A stretch of 64,000 nucleotides of DNA, from assembly GCA_032622095.1 (NCBI GenBank), contig CP136062.1:202707959-202771958 (forward strand). Direction: 5' to 3'. The translations under genes and the position numbers were made by a program. The stretch is from Siphonodentalium dalli (Eukaryota; Mollusca; Scaphopoda; Gadilida; Siphonodentaliidae). Below the pieces are notes generated by a model. It was not told the DNA's origin and did not search any database. It saw only the letters and a list, made by a program, of their open reading frames with translations. Positions 21,979 to 33,059 of this stretch are shown here, one piece after another; the stretch's first letter is position 1, and each line of letters opens with the position of its first letter.

Positions 21979-22889
21979 TGATGTATTCACTGAGGCTGAT
22001 GGTGCTATTGCCAGAATCATCCCTGCACACTGCATTACACTCCAAAAGATGATCACCGCCATGGTGTAAGTAGCTGATGCCTCCGAGTTGTCAGTTAGAT
22101 ATAGGCACCCTGTCATGAGAATTGAAGCAAGGGCGAAACCGATATAGAGGACAGTCAAGCATCCGAACATATCGTCTGCCAAAACGATTGCTTTACAAAT
22201 GTACTGATGGTGTAAGCGTAGTTTCCGCAGTGAATCTGCGCTTCGAGATTTTTCCCGAAATCGCTGTTTTATGAGACTGAAACTGGATGCCAGAAGGCGA
22301 CATGTGCTAGCCTGGAAGGCGACCGGGAGGACGAACACTGCGCAGGATCCAAAAAATATGACAGGAATGAATATTATACGTAGCAGCCTTAAATATAAAT
22401 GCTCTAATTCCGGTACAGGGTATGATAGAATCTCCCTCGTTGCCGTGGGTCCACCAACCACTCTCTTCAGTATCGCACAAGTTATCCCAGTAATAAGTGT
22501 CCAACTAATTACAACACTAATTAATATCACCCTTCTTAAAGTCTTCTTGAAATTGGTTTCTTCTGTGGTGCGAACTACGACATTGTTAAGCAAATCTAGT
22601 ATTTTTGAGAACTTTCCACTTGATCTAATGAATATCATTCCATTCAGCGCCACTTGCGCTGTTCCCACCTGAAAAAGAAGCCTCAAAATCCCATCCAGAG
22701 ATAATGGTCCATCATGCAGCAAAATATGCGTGGGAATAAGTCTCAGTGAACACAAACAGAGAAGGATGAGAACAGACGAAGAATAATATCTGCTCTTCTT
22801 GGTTTCACAACGTAGGCCAACGAGTTGAAGGCTCCACAACAGTGGTCGAAACAAACGACCAAAAGACTCGACTGACTCTCCAGATTCCT
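21979..22889 (-). CDS. GRL gene G, TM1-TM6 exon lacking its start (possible pseudogene)
   Basis: The exon is open from the ESGESVESFGRLFRPLLW region down to donor TCA|GTGAGT (21978-21973), ending in phase 0 after SASVNTS. It covers all six membrane segments and is closely similar to D and E (ADDMFGCLTVLYIGFALASILMTG is nearly the same in D). However, homology to D and E stops exactly at AATTTCAG|AG (22890). The first ~22 codons, the ATG and the proximal promoter are not there. Either a separate upstream exon is spliced to this acceptor in phase 1, or the 5' end was replaced by the ~2.3 kb of unrelated sequence that follows. Distal upstream sequence homologous to E resumes near 25190, which favours replacement. 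The body of the exon has no stops, so any loss is recent. Confidence 0.65.
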
Positions 22890-25190
22890 CTGAAATTTAA
22901 AAAACAATTTAAGTTAAACCTTAAAATTTCAATTTAAAATTTGAATGTTAAATTGAGCAAGTAGTTCGATCTCAAAACATTCAAACATAAAATTTGTGTG
23001 GACTTAAAAAAGTTAAATTTAAATTTTCAATTGAGTAAGTAGTTCACATACAAAAATTATTAAATTATTAAAACAAAATTAAATGTAAGCAATGCGCACC
23101 GAGGAGACTATTTCAACTAGTTATAACATAAGGACAAGCGTGGCTTATTGCCAGTGGGCGGTAATACCGTTGTGGGTGTGGCCTCTGTGGAAAGCTCCAT
23201 TATCTGGCAATGGATAATGGGTGGTTTCCACATTGGAATAACCAACTGCAGCTCCTCCCTTGAACCAGAACAATCCCACGAGCTGGCATAATTCCATTAG
23301 CACCCCAACCCTTGAGTTTTGATTTTTCCCAACTTTTCCCTCACAGGCCTGGATGGTAGCGGTATCCATATCCTGTTCTGAATGGATAAGTAGTCCTGTT
23401 GTCACTTGCCATATGCATGGAGTAACAGAATCAATTGGATGAACTAAAAAGGTTTGAGCAAGGTCTGAACAAATTTAGAGATCCTGGAAATGGCCATCTA
23501 GTTGTCTAATTCGTGGGAGAGTGGCGTTTCTAAGTTATTTTAAAACATGTGTTTCGATATCTTTAGCTTCTGCTACACTCGGGGATTGGGCAGGATCACG
23601 TAGAACCATGATCGGCCCGGTGTGATAATTTTGAAATATGAACATGAAAATCGCAAAATCATAGCATGTAGTTTGGCTTCCAGCTTTTCAAGTGTTTGAA
23701 ATTTCCAACTTGACACCCCATAATTTCGACGAACAACACGAGCATTGACCATTGATAATGAAACACGGCCCGAAATTTCATAAATCATTGAAGCCGTATC
23801 AAAAACTGTGTGTCACTCTGCGATTCCTTGCTTCTGGTTGCGAAACCGAGTTTCTGATTTCTGATTCCAAAATATGCAAAATCGTCCCAGATGTTTCCTC
23901 GGCCATATATATGCCAAGTACTTAAATGTGATCACCTTACCGAACGATATGATGCCATTGAATACCTTGATACGTGTGTTGAACTGACAAAGTTTAAGCA
24001 CATATACGCCAGGCCCGAGTAATGATTAATCAAATCCGATTTGCTTGTCGCAATGCATCGGTGTTGACCGTGACTTATAACGGATACGATTTTTGCTCAC
24101 ACGAACGATTACCGTTTTCTTACTGTGTGAAATTTCTCTATCTAATCGTTTACACTAGTGTGCGTGTATAAATGTACACCGATTTACACCAATGTAAACG
24201 CACTCTAAGGGTTCGCCAAATTACAACGAGAATTTACTATAAACAAAAATTGTGGATAGACTGCTTTTGCAGTGTTTGCGATATGGAACTGAAATTTGGT
24301 ATTGAGGGGTATTTTGATGCTCTGAGGGTTTTTTGATGCTCTGAATCTGAATTATCACCGGGTTAATTCGATGGCTCTAAATGTGTCATTGACACCGTAG
24401 CTACAGCACGAACTGGAAGTACGCCGCACCGCGGATAGTGTGACTGTTGTAGACGTATAGAACGGAAACGATTCATTTTCCTCAAATAGTTGTCAGTTTT
24501 GTTATCCTCTCTTATTTAGGTCTCACCAATTACCCCCCCCCCCCCGGATCCTTGCCATAACAAAAGGCTATGTTATTCCACCAGCAAAATTAATGTCTAA
24601 AACGACATTGAATACATTATTTAGCTGGCCACATAAAACAACACATTTTTATTTTCACACAATCGGTGTCAATTTGAAGTCCTCGTTGCCATGGTAACAT
24701 GAATTTTGTTTACCCATAATGACCCTCGATAGTACCGGAAATGGAGTTTCAAAGCAGTTCATGTGTAGGGCCTATACTAGCAATGCCTGCTGTCAATTCG
24801 ATTCTTTCCAATTTGAATAGTCAAACTAAATATATAGTTAGTGTATATAATGTGTTTTCCCCAGGAAACATGGCACACAGCTATCGGTTCCCACAGGAGA
24901 CTTGTCACTGAATGAGTTAAGTATATTAAGACGTTTTTTCTCAAAAAACAATTTGTAAAACCATGCACATTGAGGTGTCTCATTTAAACGCTAAGGATAA
25001 TTGGATTCAGAATAACAGGTGGGGTGATTATCTACAAATAATCTAAATATGTTATAAATTGTGTTATAACTTTTGTGTTGACAACCCAAATTATTATCAG
25101 TGTTATAGGCTATAAACCATGTTTAAACTATGGACTTTTTCTGCAGGCCCGAAGTCAGATTTAAAAGCTTCCTTAAACTGTTTAAGTTAA
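22890..25190. other. Unrelated sequence replacing the 5' end of G
   Basis: In paralogue E only about 360 bp separates the homologue of this exon edge from the distal upstream sequence. Here ~2.3 kb of unrelated, largely AT-rich DNA lies between. It includes a C-tract at about 24533-24545. I find no terminal repeats that define it as one element, and no gene in it. Confidence 0.5.
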
Positions 25191-26000
25191 ACAATGTAAA
25201 ATTATTGATAGCACAGTGAACCGTTAAAACGGTCATTTTCTGTCATTATTTTGGACGACTAGATGGCTATTCCCATGTATATATTTCGGAACCGCTCGAT
25301 GTATGCAAGCATATCAGGCCAGAAACATTGACAATGTCATTTTAGGATGATTTGAGCGTTTTCAGATCTTCGGTTAGAAGAACGTGTTTTGACCACATTT
25401 GTTTCTACTTTTCAATTGTCCAAATAGACAAAGAATGTCAGATGTCATAACAAAGACCCAATGCCACTGACCGGCATGTAAAGTAAACTGGACATCCTTT
25501 CTGAAATGTAGCTAATGTTGCATTTCAAATGGAGATAAATAATTTTGTCTTAATATTAATCACATCTGTGGATGCTACTTTTTTGGTTGACGTAAAATTG
25601 ATATATGCTTCTTGACCGAGGAGTTTTGTCACCATAGCTTATGAAAGACTGAATATGCAATCAGGTAGTGTTCGACTGATCGCATTCTTATCCAGCTAAA
25701 CATCTTGGCCTAAACTGTTTTGGAGCCTGTTTTCAAAAAAAGTAGTCAAACCATTTTTTCTATATTTATTCGACTTCCAAACGCCACGGCGATGTTCCCC
25801 GGTAGCTCAGTTGGAAATGTGCATGGCGCATTATATCAACATATGCCATCGTTGCGATGGCGAAGCTGTTTTGCATTCCTGATCAGCGCGGAATTTCGAC
25901 CACGCACATGGAAAACAATCCGATTCGTGTGTGTGGGCAAGGTTCTCAGTTGTTTACCATGTGTGACTATTTTCCGGTAAAATTAATCATCTGTGTCATC
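25190..26000. repeat. Upstream flank of G, duplicated with the upstream flanks of D and E
   Basis: Shared stretches in the same order include GATAGCACAG/CTAGCACAG, ATTTCGGAA, ATGCAA(G)CATA, (A)GAAACATTGA, and further out GCGAAGCTG.TTTGCATT (25850 here, 30075 upstream of E). This shows that the tandem duplication unit of D, E and G extended about 1 kb upstream of the coding exon. Confidence 0.65.
25797..25850 (+). repeat. tRNA-like sequence, possible SINE head
   Basis: CCCCGGTAGCTCAGTTGGAA resembles the A-box half of a tRNA (the TAGCTCAGTTGG form is typical). A weak B-box-like AATTTCGACCAC lies about 90 bp further on. No cloverleaf forms, so at most this is a tRNA-derived SINE relic. Confidence 0.25.
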
Positions 26001-26447
26001 TGCCCTTCTTCTTTGAAACTGAGAACGTCGTGATATCGTCTATCGACCTACACGACGATACACCAAATCAACCAAACCGAAGCACCTAAACGTCATGGCA
26101 AATATCACCCACTATATATAAATATATCACACAGTGTACAGACGTTAATTATCACGATCTATGAACATTTCCGGACCGAGAAGAGAGCAACTTAATTTCA
26201 GCTCACTTTTTAAGACAAACCCGACATATTTATAAAAATTTCAAACCCTAATCTTGTCGACCAATTTTCCTGAAAAACAATAAATAAATTAATTTAGGTG
26301 GTTGATATTTTGTGTTCAACTCACTGATGTATTGACTGAAGCTGATGACGCTATTATCAAAATCATTCCAGCAGACTGTAATACATTCCACAATACGATA
26401 ACAACCGTGGTATACGTATCCGTTGTCGCCGCAATGTCAGTCATATA

Positions 26448-26909
26448 GGAATCAGGGAGCTAAATGTGTTCTAGAGTCGGGGAGCGAGTACACCGTGGAA
26501 CCCTAAAGGTGAAGGTAACTGAAGAATGACCTTCACCTGATACATGCGACACGTTATTAAAGGATGAAATCGCGTTTATTTGATTTGTACATAATATCTA
26601 AATAATTTAAACTCGCTCGTGAATGAATGGGGGAACGGATTTTTGTGAGCGGGAAATGTATTTAACTAGCTGTTGTAGATCTGGGTTTTTCCAGATCAAA
26701 TTTGGCTGTGAGATAGCCCTGTCGTACACTTGGGGATTTATTTTAAAAAGTAAACACATGACCTATGATTTTTCTTGCATTTTCGTGATCAACTGGTGTC
26801 AATCTAGCTGGGTAAACATCACTGGTATGGCCTGTAGGCTTCAATTCAGCGAATTTGGCCGAAACGTTAACACTGTCGCCTATGGGAAACCATTTAGTTC
26901 CGTGATTCC
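26448..26909 (+). mobile_element. MITE copy 1, 462 bp
   Basis: Starts GGAATCAGGGAGCTAAATG and ends in its near-complement (CATTTAGTTCCGTGATTCC), giving 19-bp terminal inverted repeats with two mismatches. It is flanked by TATA. It differs from copy 2 mainly by ACTCGCTCGTG versus ACTGGTG. It is non-coding. The open frames inside both copies are the same shadow. Confidence 0.85.
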
Positions 26910-27800
26910 TATAAGAAAAATTAGAATTTTACGAAATTTCACGTCTCATCATGATAAGTTGTTATTTCCATATTTTCTTATTTTCAAATGATAATGACCA
27001 CATTTTGGACAGATTTAAAGAAGAAACGCATGGATTCGCCTGTAGAGAGTAAAGAAAGTGATAAATCTGGTAATTTTGCATGGATGTCAGGTACCATTAG
27101 GGGGTCAGTGGGTCTAAAGCCCCCCTCCCACAATTTTGAGGAGTGTTAGCCCCCCCCCCCCCCATTGGGAAAATGTGTCATTTGACCCAATTAAGCTTTT
27201 CCGGCACCCAGTAGCCTTATCTGGGACCGTAGCCCCACCCCAAGTCGGGGGGGGGGGGTGATGGCATCACCACTAGAGTTACTGTCGTGCAAAACTGTCA
27301 TGGCAGCTTTGTTAAACAGACAGTATGCCCTGCCATCTGGTAAAATTTAATGCCTGAGGCTGTGTCTGATGTTGTATCATAATGTTTCGATATTTAAATT
27401 GACTTATGGTTGCTTTACATTGCTATTAAAATATTTTTTATTTTTATTTTCTGTTAATTTTGGTAAATATTTATTATAAATTGCCAAATTCTGCATGAAA
27501 AGGGTTTAAAATTGGACAATATATCCCTCTCAAAATGTATATTAACATTTCCTCTTCAATTTAGTAATATTATGGTATATAAGGACATACTTCAGTTATA
27601 CAAGATGCATTAGCTAGTAAAATTGAAAAAAAAAAAAAAATTTGACTTTATTTTGAGGATTGACACTAATTTTCAGGATGCCTCATATTGGAAATATAAA
27701 CCACTACTGCTCGATATAATCCATTTTTGATTTCAGTAAGGTCTATATTTTGATAAAATACTATAAGAAACGCTGTTATTCACACATATACATATATATA

Positions 27801-28258
27801 GGAATCAGGGAGCTAAATGTGTTCTAGAGTCGGGGAGCGAGTACACCGTGGAACCCTAAAGGTGAAGGTAACTGAAGAATGACCTTCACCTGATACATGC
27901 GACACGTTATTAAAGGATGAAATCGCGTTTATTTGATTTGTACATAATATCTAAATAATTTAAACTGGTGAATGAATGGGGGAACGGATTTTTGTGAGCG
28001 GGAAATGTATTTAACTAGCTGTTGTAGATCTGGGTTTTTCCAGATCAAATTTGGCTGTGAGATAGCCCTGTCGTACACTTGGGGATTTATTTTAAAAAGT
28101 AAACACATGACCTATGATTTTTCTTGCATTTTCGTGATCAACTGGTGTCAATCTAGCTGGGTAAACATCACTGGTATGGCCTGTAGGCTTCAATTCAGCG
28201 AATTTGGCCGAAACGTTAACACTGTCGCCTATGGGAAACCATTTAGTTCCGTGATTCC
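27801..28258 (+). mobile_element. MITE copy 2, 458 bp
   Basis: Nearly identical to copy 1, with the same inverted ends and flanking TATA. Its right end is the boundary with the GRL exon of gene E. Confidence 0.85.
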
Positions 28259-29330
28259 TATAAAGCCACCCTGTTATGATAATTGAAGCCAGCGCGAAAC
28301 CAGTATAGTGGACAGTCAAGCATCCGAACATATCGTCTGCTATAGCGGTTGCTTTACAAATGTGCTGATGGTGTAAGCGTAGTGTCCGCAATAAGTATAA
28401 GCTTCGCGATTCTTCCCGAAATCGCTGCTTTATGAGACTGAAACTGAATGCCAGAAGGCGATAAGTGTTAGCCTGGAAGGCGATCGGGAAGCCGATCACT
28501 GCGCAGGATCCAAATACGACAGGAATGGATATTGTACGTAGCAGCCTTAGATATAAATCCTCTGCTTCCGGTAAAGGGTATGATAGAATCTCCCTCGTTA
28601 TCGTGGGTCCACCAAGCACTCTCTGCAGTATGGCACAAGCTATTCCAGCTATAAGTGTCCAACTGATTAAGACACTAAATAATATATCCCTTCTTAAAGA
28701 TTTCTTGAAGTTGCTTTCTACTTTAGTATGAACTACGACATTGTCAAGCAGATCGACTATTTTTGAGAACTTTCCACTCGATCTAATGAGTATCATCCCA
28801 ATAAGAGCCACTTGAGCAGTTTCTACCTGGAACAGAACCCTGTGTATCCCACGCGGAGATAATGGTCCGCCATGCAGCAAAATGTGCGTCGGAAGTAATC
28901 GCAGTGAAGACAAGCAGAACAGGATGACTACGAACGACGAATAATATCTGCTCTTCTTGGTGTCACAACGTAGGCCAACGAGTTGAAGTCTCCACAACAG
29001 AGGTCGAAACAAACGACCAAAAGACTCGACTGACTCTCCAGATTCCTCTGTTACTCTGCCCGCCATATCGTCGTCGTGAGAGGGTGCCACCCGAAATTGT
29101 AATATTTTCATGTCTGTAGAGTTTCGAGCAGAGTAATTTCCAAAAGGTATCATGGATACAACACTGCCGTTAAGCCTTAATGTAGGATTGTGCAGCATAT
29201 AAATAGCCGCAATGGTATAGTGTTGAACGGAAGCTTGCGACCACGCGTTGTTTGTTCGCCTTTCAACGTAAAAGCCTTGTCCGGTAGCATTTAACATTGA
29301 GATCTAGTGTATATTCCAAACATCACAATT

Positions 29331-29346
29331 ATGTTAATGGAAATGG
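29331..29346 (-). promoter_or_regulatory. Shared upstream element of GRL gene E
   Basis: Minus-strand CCATTTCCATTAACAT lies ~220-235 bp upstream of E's ATG. This is the E version of the element found upstream of A, B, D and H. Confidence 0.5.
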
Positions 29347-29744
29347 TGGGTGTTTGCTGGACTGACGTTATGTGTATAAGGTTCCTGTAAACAGCGTATA
29401 ATTATTACTAGCACAAATACCGTTAAAGTGGCCATTTGGCCATTATCGTGGACAATCAGATGTCAACTCCCAAGTAATTATTTCGGAAACGTTGACCACA
29501 GTAAAAAACGGGTTGATCGATGTCAGTATGCAAACATACCAGACGAGAAACATTGATAATGTGGTTATGATGATAAATTCAGAGTCTCAGAACTTCGCGT
29601 TAGAAGAGCATACTTTAATAAAATTTTGTTCTGCTTTTCAATTGGTTCAACAAGACAAAGGATATTACTTATGTTCGATATTCGATCAGTGAATTTTCAG
29701 TTGATAAGGTACATTACGCATTAGGCCAACATGCCATCCAATGA

Positions 29745-30067
29745 CAGTCAAGTATGACTACAGTAATGCCCTAAATAATCGACTCCTTGACCATAGCAGA
29801 ATTATGGGTAATTTTTCAGGATTTAGTCGGAAATATGGCTTGTTGCCTTTCATCGGAAAGCTCTCGCCATAGCAGAATTATGGGTAATTTTTTAGGATTT
29901 AGCCGGAAATATGGCTTGTTGCCATTCATCGGAAAGCTCTCATCGAGAGCTTTCCGATGAATGGCAACAAGCCATATTTCCGACTAAATCCTGAAATATT
30001 ACCCATAATTCTGCTATGGTTAAGGAGTCGATTATTTAGGGCATTACTGTAGTCATACTTGAGACTG
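29745..30067. mobile_element. Foldback MITE, 323 bp, with internal duplication
   Basis: The ends are inverted: CAGTC then AAGTATGACTACAGTAATGC at the left, and the complement ending AAGTATGACTACAG (other strand) with CAGTC at the right. The left arm carries a segment (CATAGCAGAATTATGGGTAA ... CGGAAAGCTCTC) twice in tandem. The right arm carries it once, inverted, with a tight turn at about 29943. The CAGT start, with a TA beside the right end, suggests Tc1/mariner origin. It lies in E's upstream flank and is absent from the corresponding flanks of D and G, so it inserted after the duplication. Confidence 0.7.
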
Positions 30068-30880
30068 TACTTGCGAAGCTGATTTGCATTACCAATAAGC
30101 GCGTAATTTCGATCAACGTAAGTGAACATTCAGACGACAACGATTCATTCGTATATATGTGGGAAGTTTTCCGTCGTGGGTAGTAAATATTTTATCTCAC
30201 GTGACTATCGAAGCCTAATCCACACATGTGATTGGTTGCTTGACATTCGCTATTACCGATAGTTTCGTCCAAAAACACGATAGTGGGCTTCCTAAATTTA
30301 GCACACCCAATATCGCTTGGTAAATCCATAAATCTATTTCTATTTTAGCATGCACACTTTTCCGGGGAGATAAATTTTAAAGTCATCTCCGCTTCGTTGC
30401 AAAAGTTTAACATTTTGTCCGAAATGTCTTTGTAATCGACAACTAGAACGCACTAAATGATCGTAAGCAAATTATTTATGTTATTTGTGATGTTTCCCAC
30501 ATGTGACGATTTGTCATGCTTCTTTGTCCGCCGATCCCAATATCGCATTGATATTTTGTCAATTTCCTAAGTTCGAACTACTAAGTTTTCTAAACGAATC
30601 AGTTTGTTTTCGGTAAAATAAAAAGTATAGTTTTGATTTGACAACGACGGCTGCTTTCCATTCCGTTCGAAATAAATCAAAATGACAACAATTATCAGAA
30701 GAAGATTTAAGATTTGCACACTTAGAAGAACGACACTTCATTGAAAACAATTTGACCAGCAAAAAAAAAAGAGGCAACAAAATTCGCATTACAAATTCTA
30801 AAAGCATTCTACGATGGAAAGGAAATACTTTAAATATGGGGTCTGGGACAGCAAAGAGCATGAGCGTTCGATAAAATATA

Positions 30881-31024
30881 ATAAATATTGCACGGCTTGT
30901 CGGTGACTATGCCAAAATTGTGGTCCTCGGTGGAGGAATAGTTTCCTCGTCTCCGGCTCGAGGACTGTTCCTCCCCTCGGACCATATTTTTGGCATACTG
31001 ACCTCCAAGCCGTGCAATATTTAT
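30881..31024. mobile_element. Perfect-ended palindrome, 144 bp
   Basis: The outer arms are ATAAATATTGCACGGCTTG and its complement. The inner arms (TATGCCAAAA.T.TGGTCC, GAGGAA.AGT) pair with some mismatches around a small loop near 30950. This is a typical small hairpin MITE. It sits at the junction between the duplication units of D and E. Confidence 0.65.
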
Positions 31025-31227
31025 GTAATATAGAGCAGTGTTCAGGCGTTAATTCTCACGATTTCTGCAAGATTCCGGACCGAGAAGGAAAATTCACTAT
31101 CGGCTCACTTTTCAAGAGCCACCCGACAGGATTTACGAAATTTCACACCGAAAATCTTGTCCGCCAATTTTCCTGAAAATTAATAAATAACTGAATTCGG
31201 TTGGTTGATATTTTGTGTTAAACTCAC

Positions 31228-32199
31228 TGATTTATTGACTGAGGCTGGTGACGCTATTGCCAGAATCATCCCCGCACACTGCAATAAATTCCAAAATACG
31301 AGCACAACCGTGGTGAATGTCTCTGATACCGCCGAGTTGTCAGTCAGATAGAGGCACCCTGTCATGAGAATTGAAGCCAGGGCAAAACCAATATAGAGGA
31401 CAGTCAAGCATCCGAACATATCGTCTGCCAAAACGGTGGCTTTGCAAATTTGTTGATGGTGTAAGCGTAGTGTCCGCAGCGAGTGTACGCTTCGCGATTC
31501 TTCCCGAAATCGTTGTTTTATGAGACTAAAACTAGATGTGAGAAGCCGACACGTGTTAGTCTGGAAGGCAATCGGTAAGGCCATTACTGCGCAGGTTCCA
31601 AATATGCCAGGAATGAATATTAAACGTAGCGCCCTTAAATATAATTCCTCTGATTCCGGTAAAGGGTATGATAGAATCTCCCTCGTTACCGCAGGTCCAC
31701 CAAGCACTTTTGTCAGTATCGCACAAGAACTCCCAGTTATAAGTGTCCAACTAATCACAACACTAATTAATATCACCCTTCTTAAAGACTTCTTGAGGTT
31801 GCTTTCGCCTGTAGTGTGAACTACGACATTGTCAAGCAAATCCAGTATGTTTGAGAACTTTCCACTCGATCTAATGAATATAATTCCATTCAGCGCCACT
31901 TGCGCTGTCACCATCTGAAAAAGAACCCTAAATATCCCACGCAGAGATAATGGTCCTCCGTGCAGCAAAATATGCGTAGGAATAAGTCTCAGTGAACACA
32001 AACAGAGAAGGGTGACAGTAATCAAAGAATAATATCTGCTCTTCTTGGTTTCACAACGTAGGCCAACGAGTTGAAGGCTCCACAACAGTGGTCGAAACAA
32101 ACGACCAAAAGACTCGACTGACTCTCCAGATTCCCCTGTCACCCTGGCTGTCATCTCGCCGTCGTTCGAGGGTGCCACCCGATTTTGTAATATTCTCAT
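31228..32199 (-). CDS. Gustatory-receptor-like (GRL) gene D, TM1-TM6 exon
   Basis: This is an intact 324-codon exon from ATG at 32199 to donor TCA|GTGAGT (31227-31222), phase 0 after SVNKS. Motifs in order: FGRLFRPLLWSLQLVG (residues 31-46, the N-terminal chemoreceptor signature), TM1 near 58-76, TM2 near 88-110, TM3 near 142-162, GGPAVTREILSYPLPESEEL loop, TM4 near 190-212, the cytoplasmic LRLHHQQICKATVLADD block, TM5 near 265-285 and TM6 near 296-316. About 55 nt after the donor there is a strong acceptor (TTAATTTTCAG) followed in phase 0 by ENWRTRFSV and a stop. If used, the protein would end without TM7. The exon has no stops and the promoter element at 32422-32437 is intact, so this is the best candidate for a working member of the D/E/G group. 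Confidence 0.78.
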
Positions 32200-32421
32200 G
32201 TGTGTAAAGTTGCTGGCGCATTAATGTTCAGATGATGCCTTAGTATTTGTTGTATATTTGTGCTGCATATACATAGCAATGTTATAGAATAACAACGGTG
32301 TTATGTCTACAACAGGAAACGGAAGCTTGCCATCAGGCGTTGTTTGTTCGCTCTCGAAGTAAAAGCCTTGTCAGACAGCATTCGGTATTGAGCTCTCGTG
32401 CATATTCCAAACACCATACTT

Positions 32422-32437
32422 ATGCTAATGGACATGG
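32422..32437 (-). promoter_or_regulatory. Shared upstream element of GRL gene D
   Basis: Minus-strand CCATGTCCATTAGCAT lies ~223-238 bp upstream of D's ATG. It matches the H element over 15 of 16 bases. The ATTAGCAT part resembles a POU/homeodomain site. Confidence 0.55.
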
Positions 32438-33059
32438 AGGTATTAGCGGGCCCGCCGTTATTTTTAAAAGGTTCCTGTAAACAGCGTAAAACGATTGCTA
32501 GCACAGTCCATTGTTCACATGTCACTGACAATTATATTGGAAGATCAGCTGGAAATTTCCAAGCAGAGAATTGATGGGAGAAGGAAAAACGGGCGACGAG
32601 ATGGTACATGTAATTGGCGCGATGCAAACATGCGACACGAGAAACATTGTTACTGTTGTTTTTAGTATGTATTAAAAGTTTCAGAAATCATGTTTGATTT
32701 TGATAAAAAAAAATATTCTACCGTTTAACGGCTCCAATATGCAACACGTGTTATACAAGGTTATACATAACATACCTGATGCCACTGATTGACGAGTATA
32801 GTAAAATGGACATTCTTTCGATTGCATGGTGGGGGATTTTTGTCATATAGCTTTTTCAAGACTGAATGGACAATCTGGTCGTGATCAACTGGTAGGCCAG
32901 AATACAATTCACGACTGTGGAGACCAATATTTAATGGCGAATTTGTTATCCACGGCCAATGAAGGTACCAGATTTGTGCATCTGAGCAAGTGTGTCAGTT
33001 GCTTTCCAGTGTATGTAGTATCTACGCACAGTGAAGTGAGATTCCAGTTAAATTAGCCC

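Larger units (their letters stand above)
26448..28258. mobile_element. Composite insertion: two MITEs around 891 bp
   Basis: The 1811-bp insertion consists of MITE copy 1 (26448-26909), 891 bp of other DNA, and MITE copy 2 (27801-28258) in the same orientation. TATA occurs at all four MITE edges. The GRL exon is duplicated only at the outermost TATA (26444-26447 and 28259-28262), so the whole block behaves as one inserted unit. The middle segment has C- and G-runs (about 27151-27164 and 27247-27259) and no clear open frame. Confidence 0.8.
26325..29111 (-). pseudogene. GRL gene E, exon split by a 1.8 kb insertion
   Basis: The 5' part (29111-28263) runs from an ATG through MKILQFRVAPS, FGRLFRPLLWRLQLVGLR, TM1 to TM5 and ends in TGWLY. 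The 3' part (26443-26325) resumes with MTDIAATTD, TM6 (VVIVLWNVLQSAGMILII) and SASVNTS at donor TCA|GTGAGT. Between them lies an insertion (26448-28258) flanked by TATA on each side. Counting the coding parts and one TATA gives exactly 972 nt (324 codons), the same as B, C and D, with no other damage. The disruption is therefore recent, and the empty site may still exist in the population. As it stands the reading enters the insertion and terminates. Closest relatives are D and G. Confidence 0.85.

Noticed and set aside
24777-24983. Minus-strand frame containing YTNYIFSLTIQI as a TM7 exon
   Set aside because: Polar residues interrupt the preceding segment, no good phase-0 acceptor is visible, and it lies in the foreign sequence upstream of G.
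26448-28258. LTR retrotransposon reading of the 1.8 kb insertion in gene E
   Set aside because: The repeats do not start TG and end CA, no primer-binding site, polypurine tract or coding frame is visible, and each repeat has its own inverted ends flanked by TATA.
26623-28286. Two near-identical plus-strand open frames of 104-122 codons
   Set aside because: They lie inside the two MITE copies and run into non-homologous sequence at the MITE edges, so they are shadows of the repeat.
30559-30861. Minus-strand frame with LLPLFFLLVKLF, and a phase-0 alternative after ATCGTAG, as a 3' exon of gene D
   Set aside because: The hydrophobic stretch is produced by an A-run on the plus strand, and no similar exon is found beside the close paralogues E and G.
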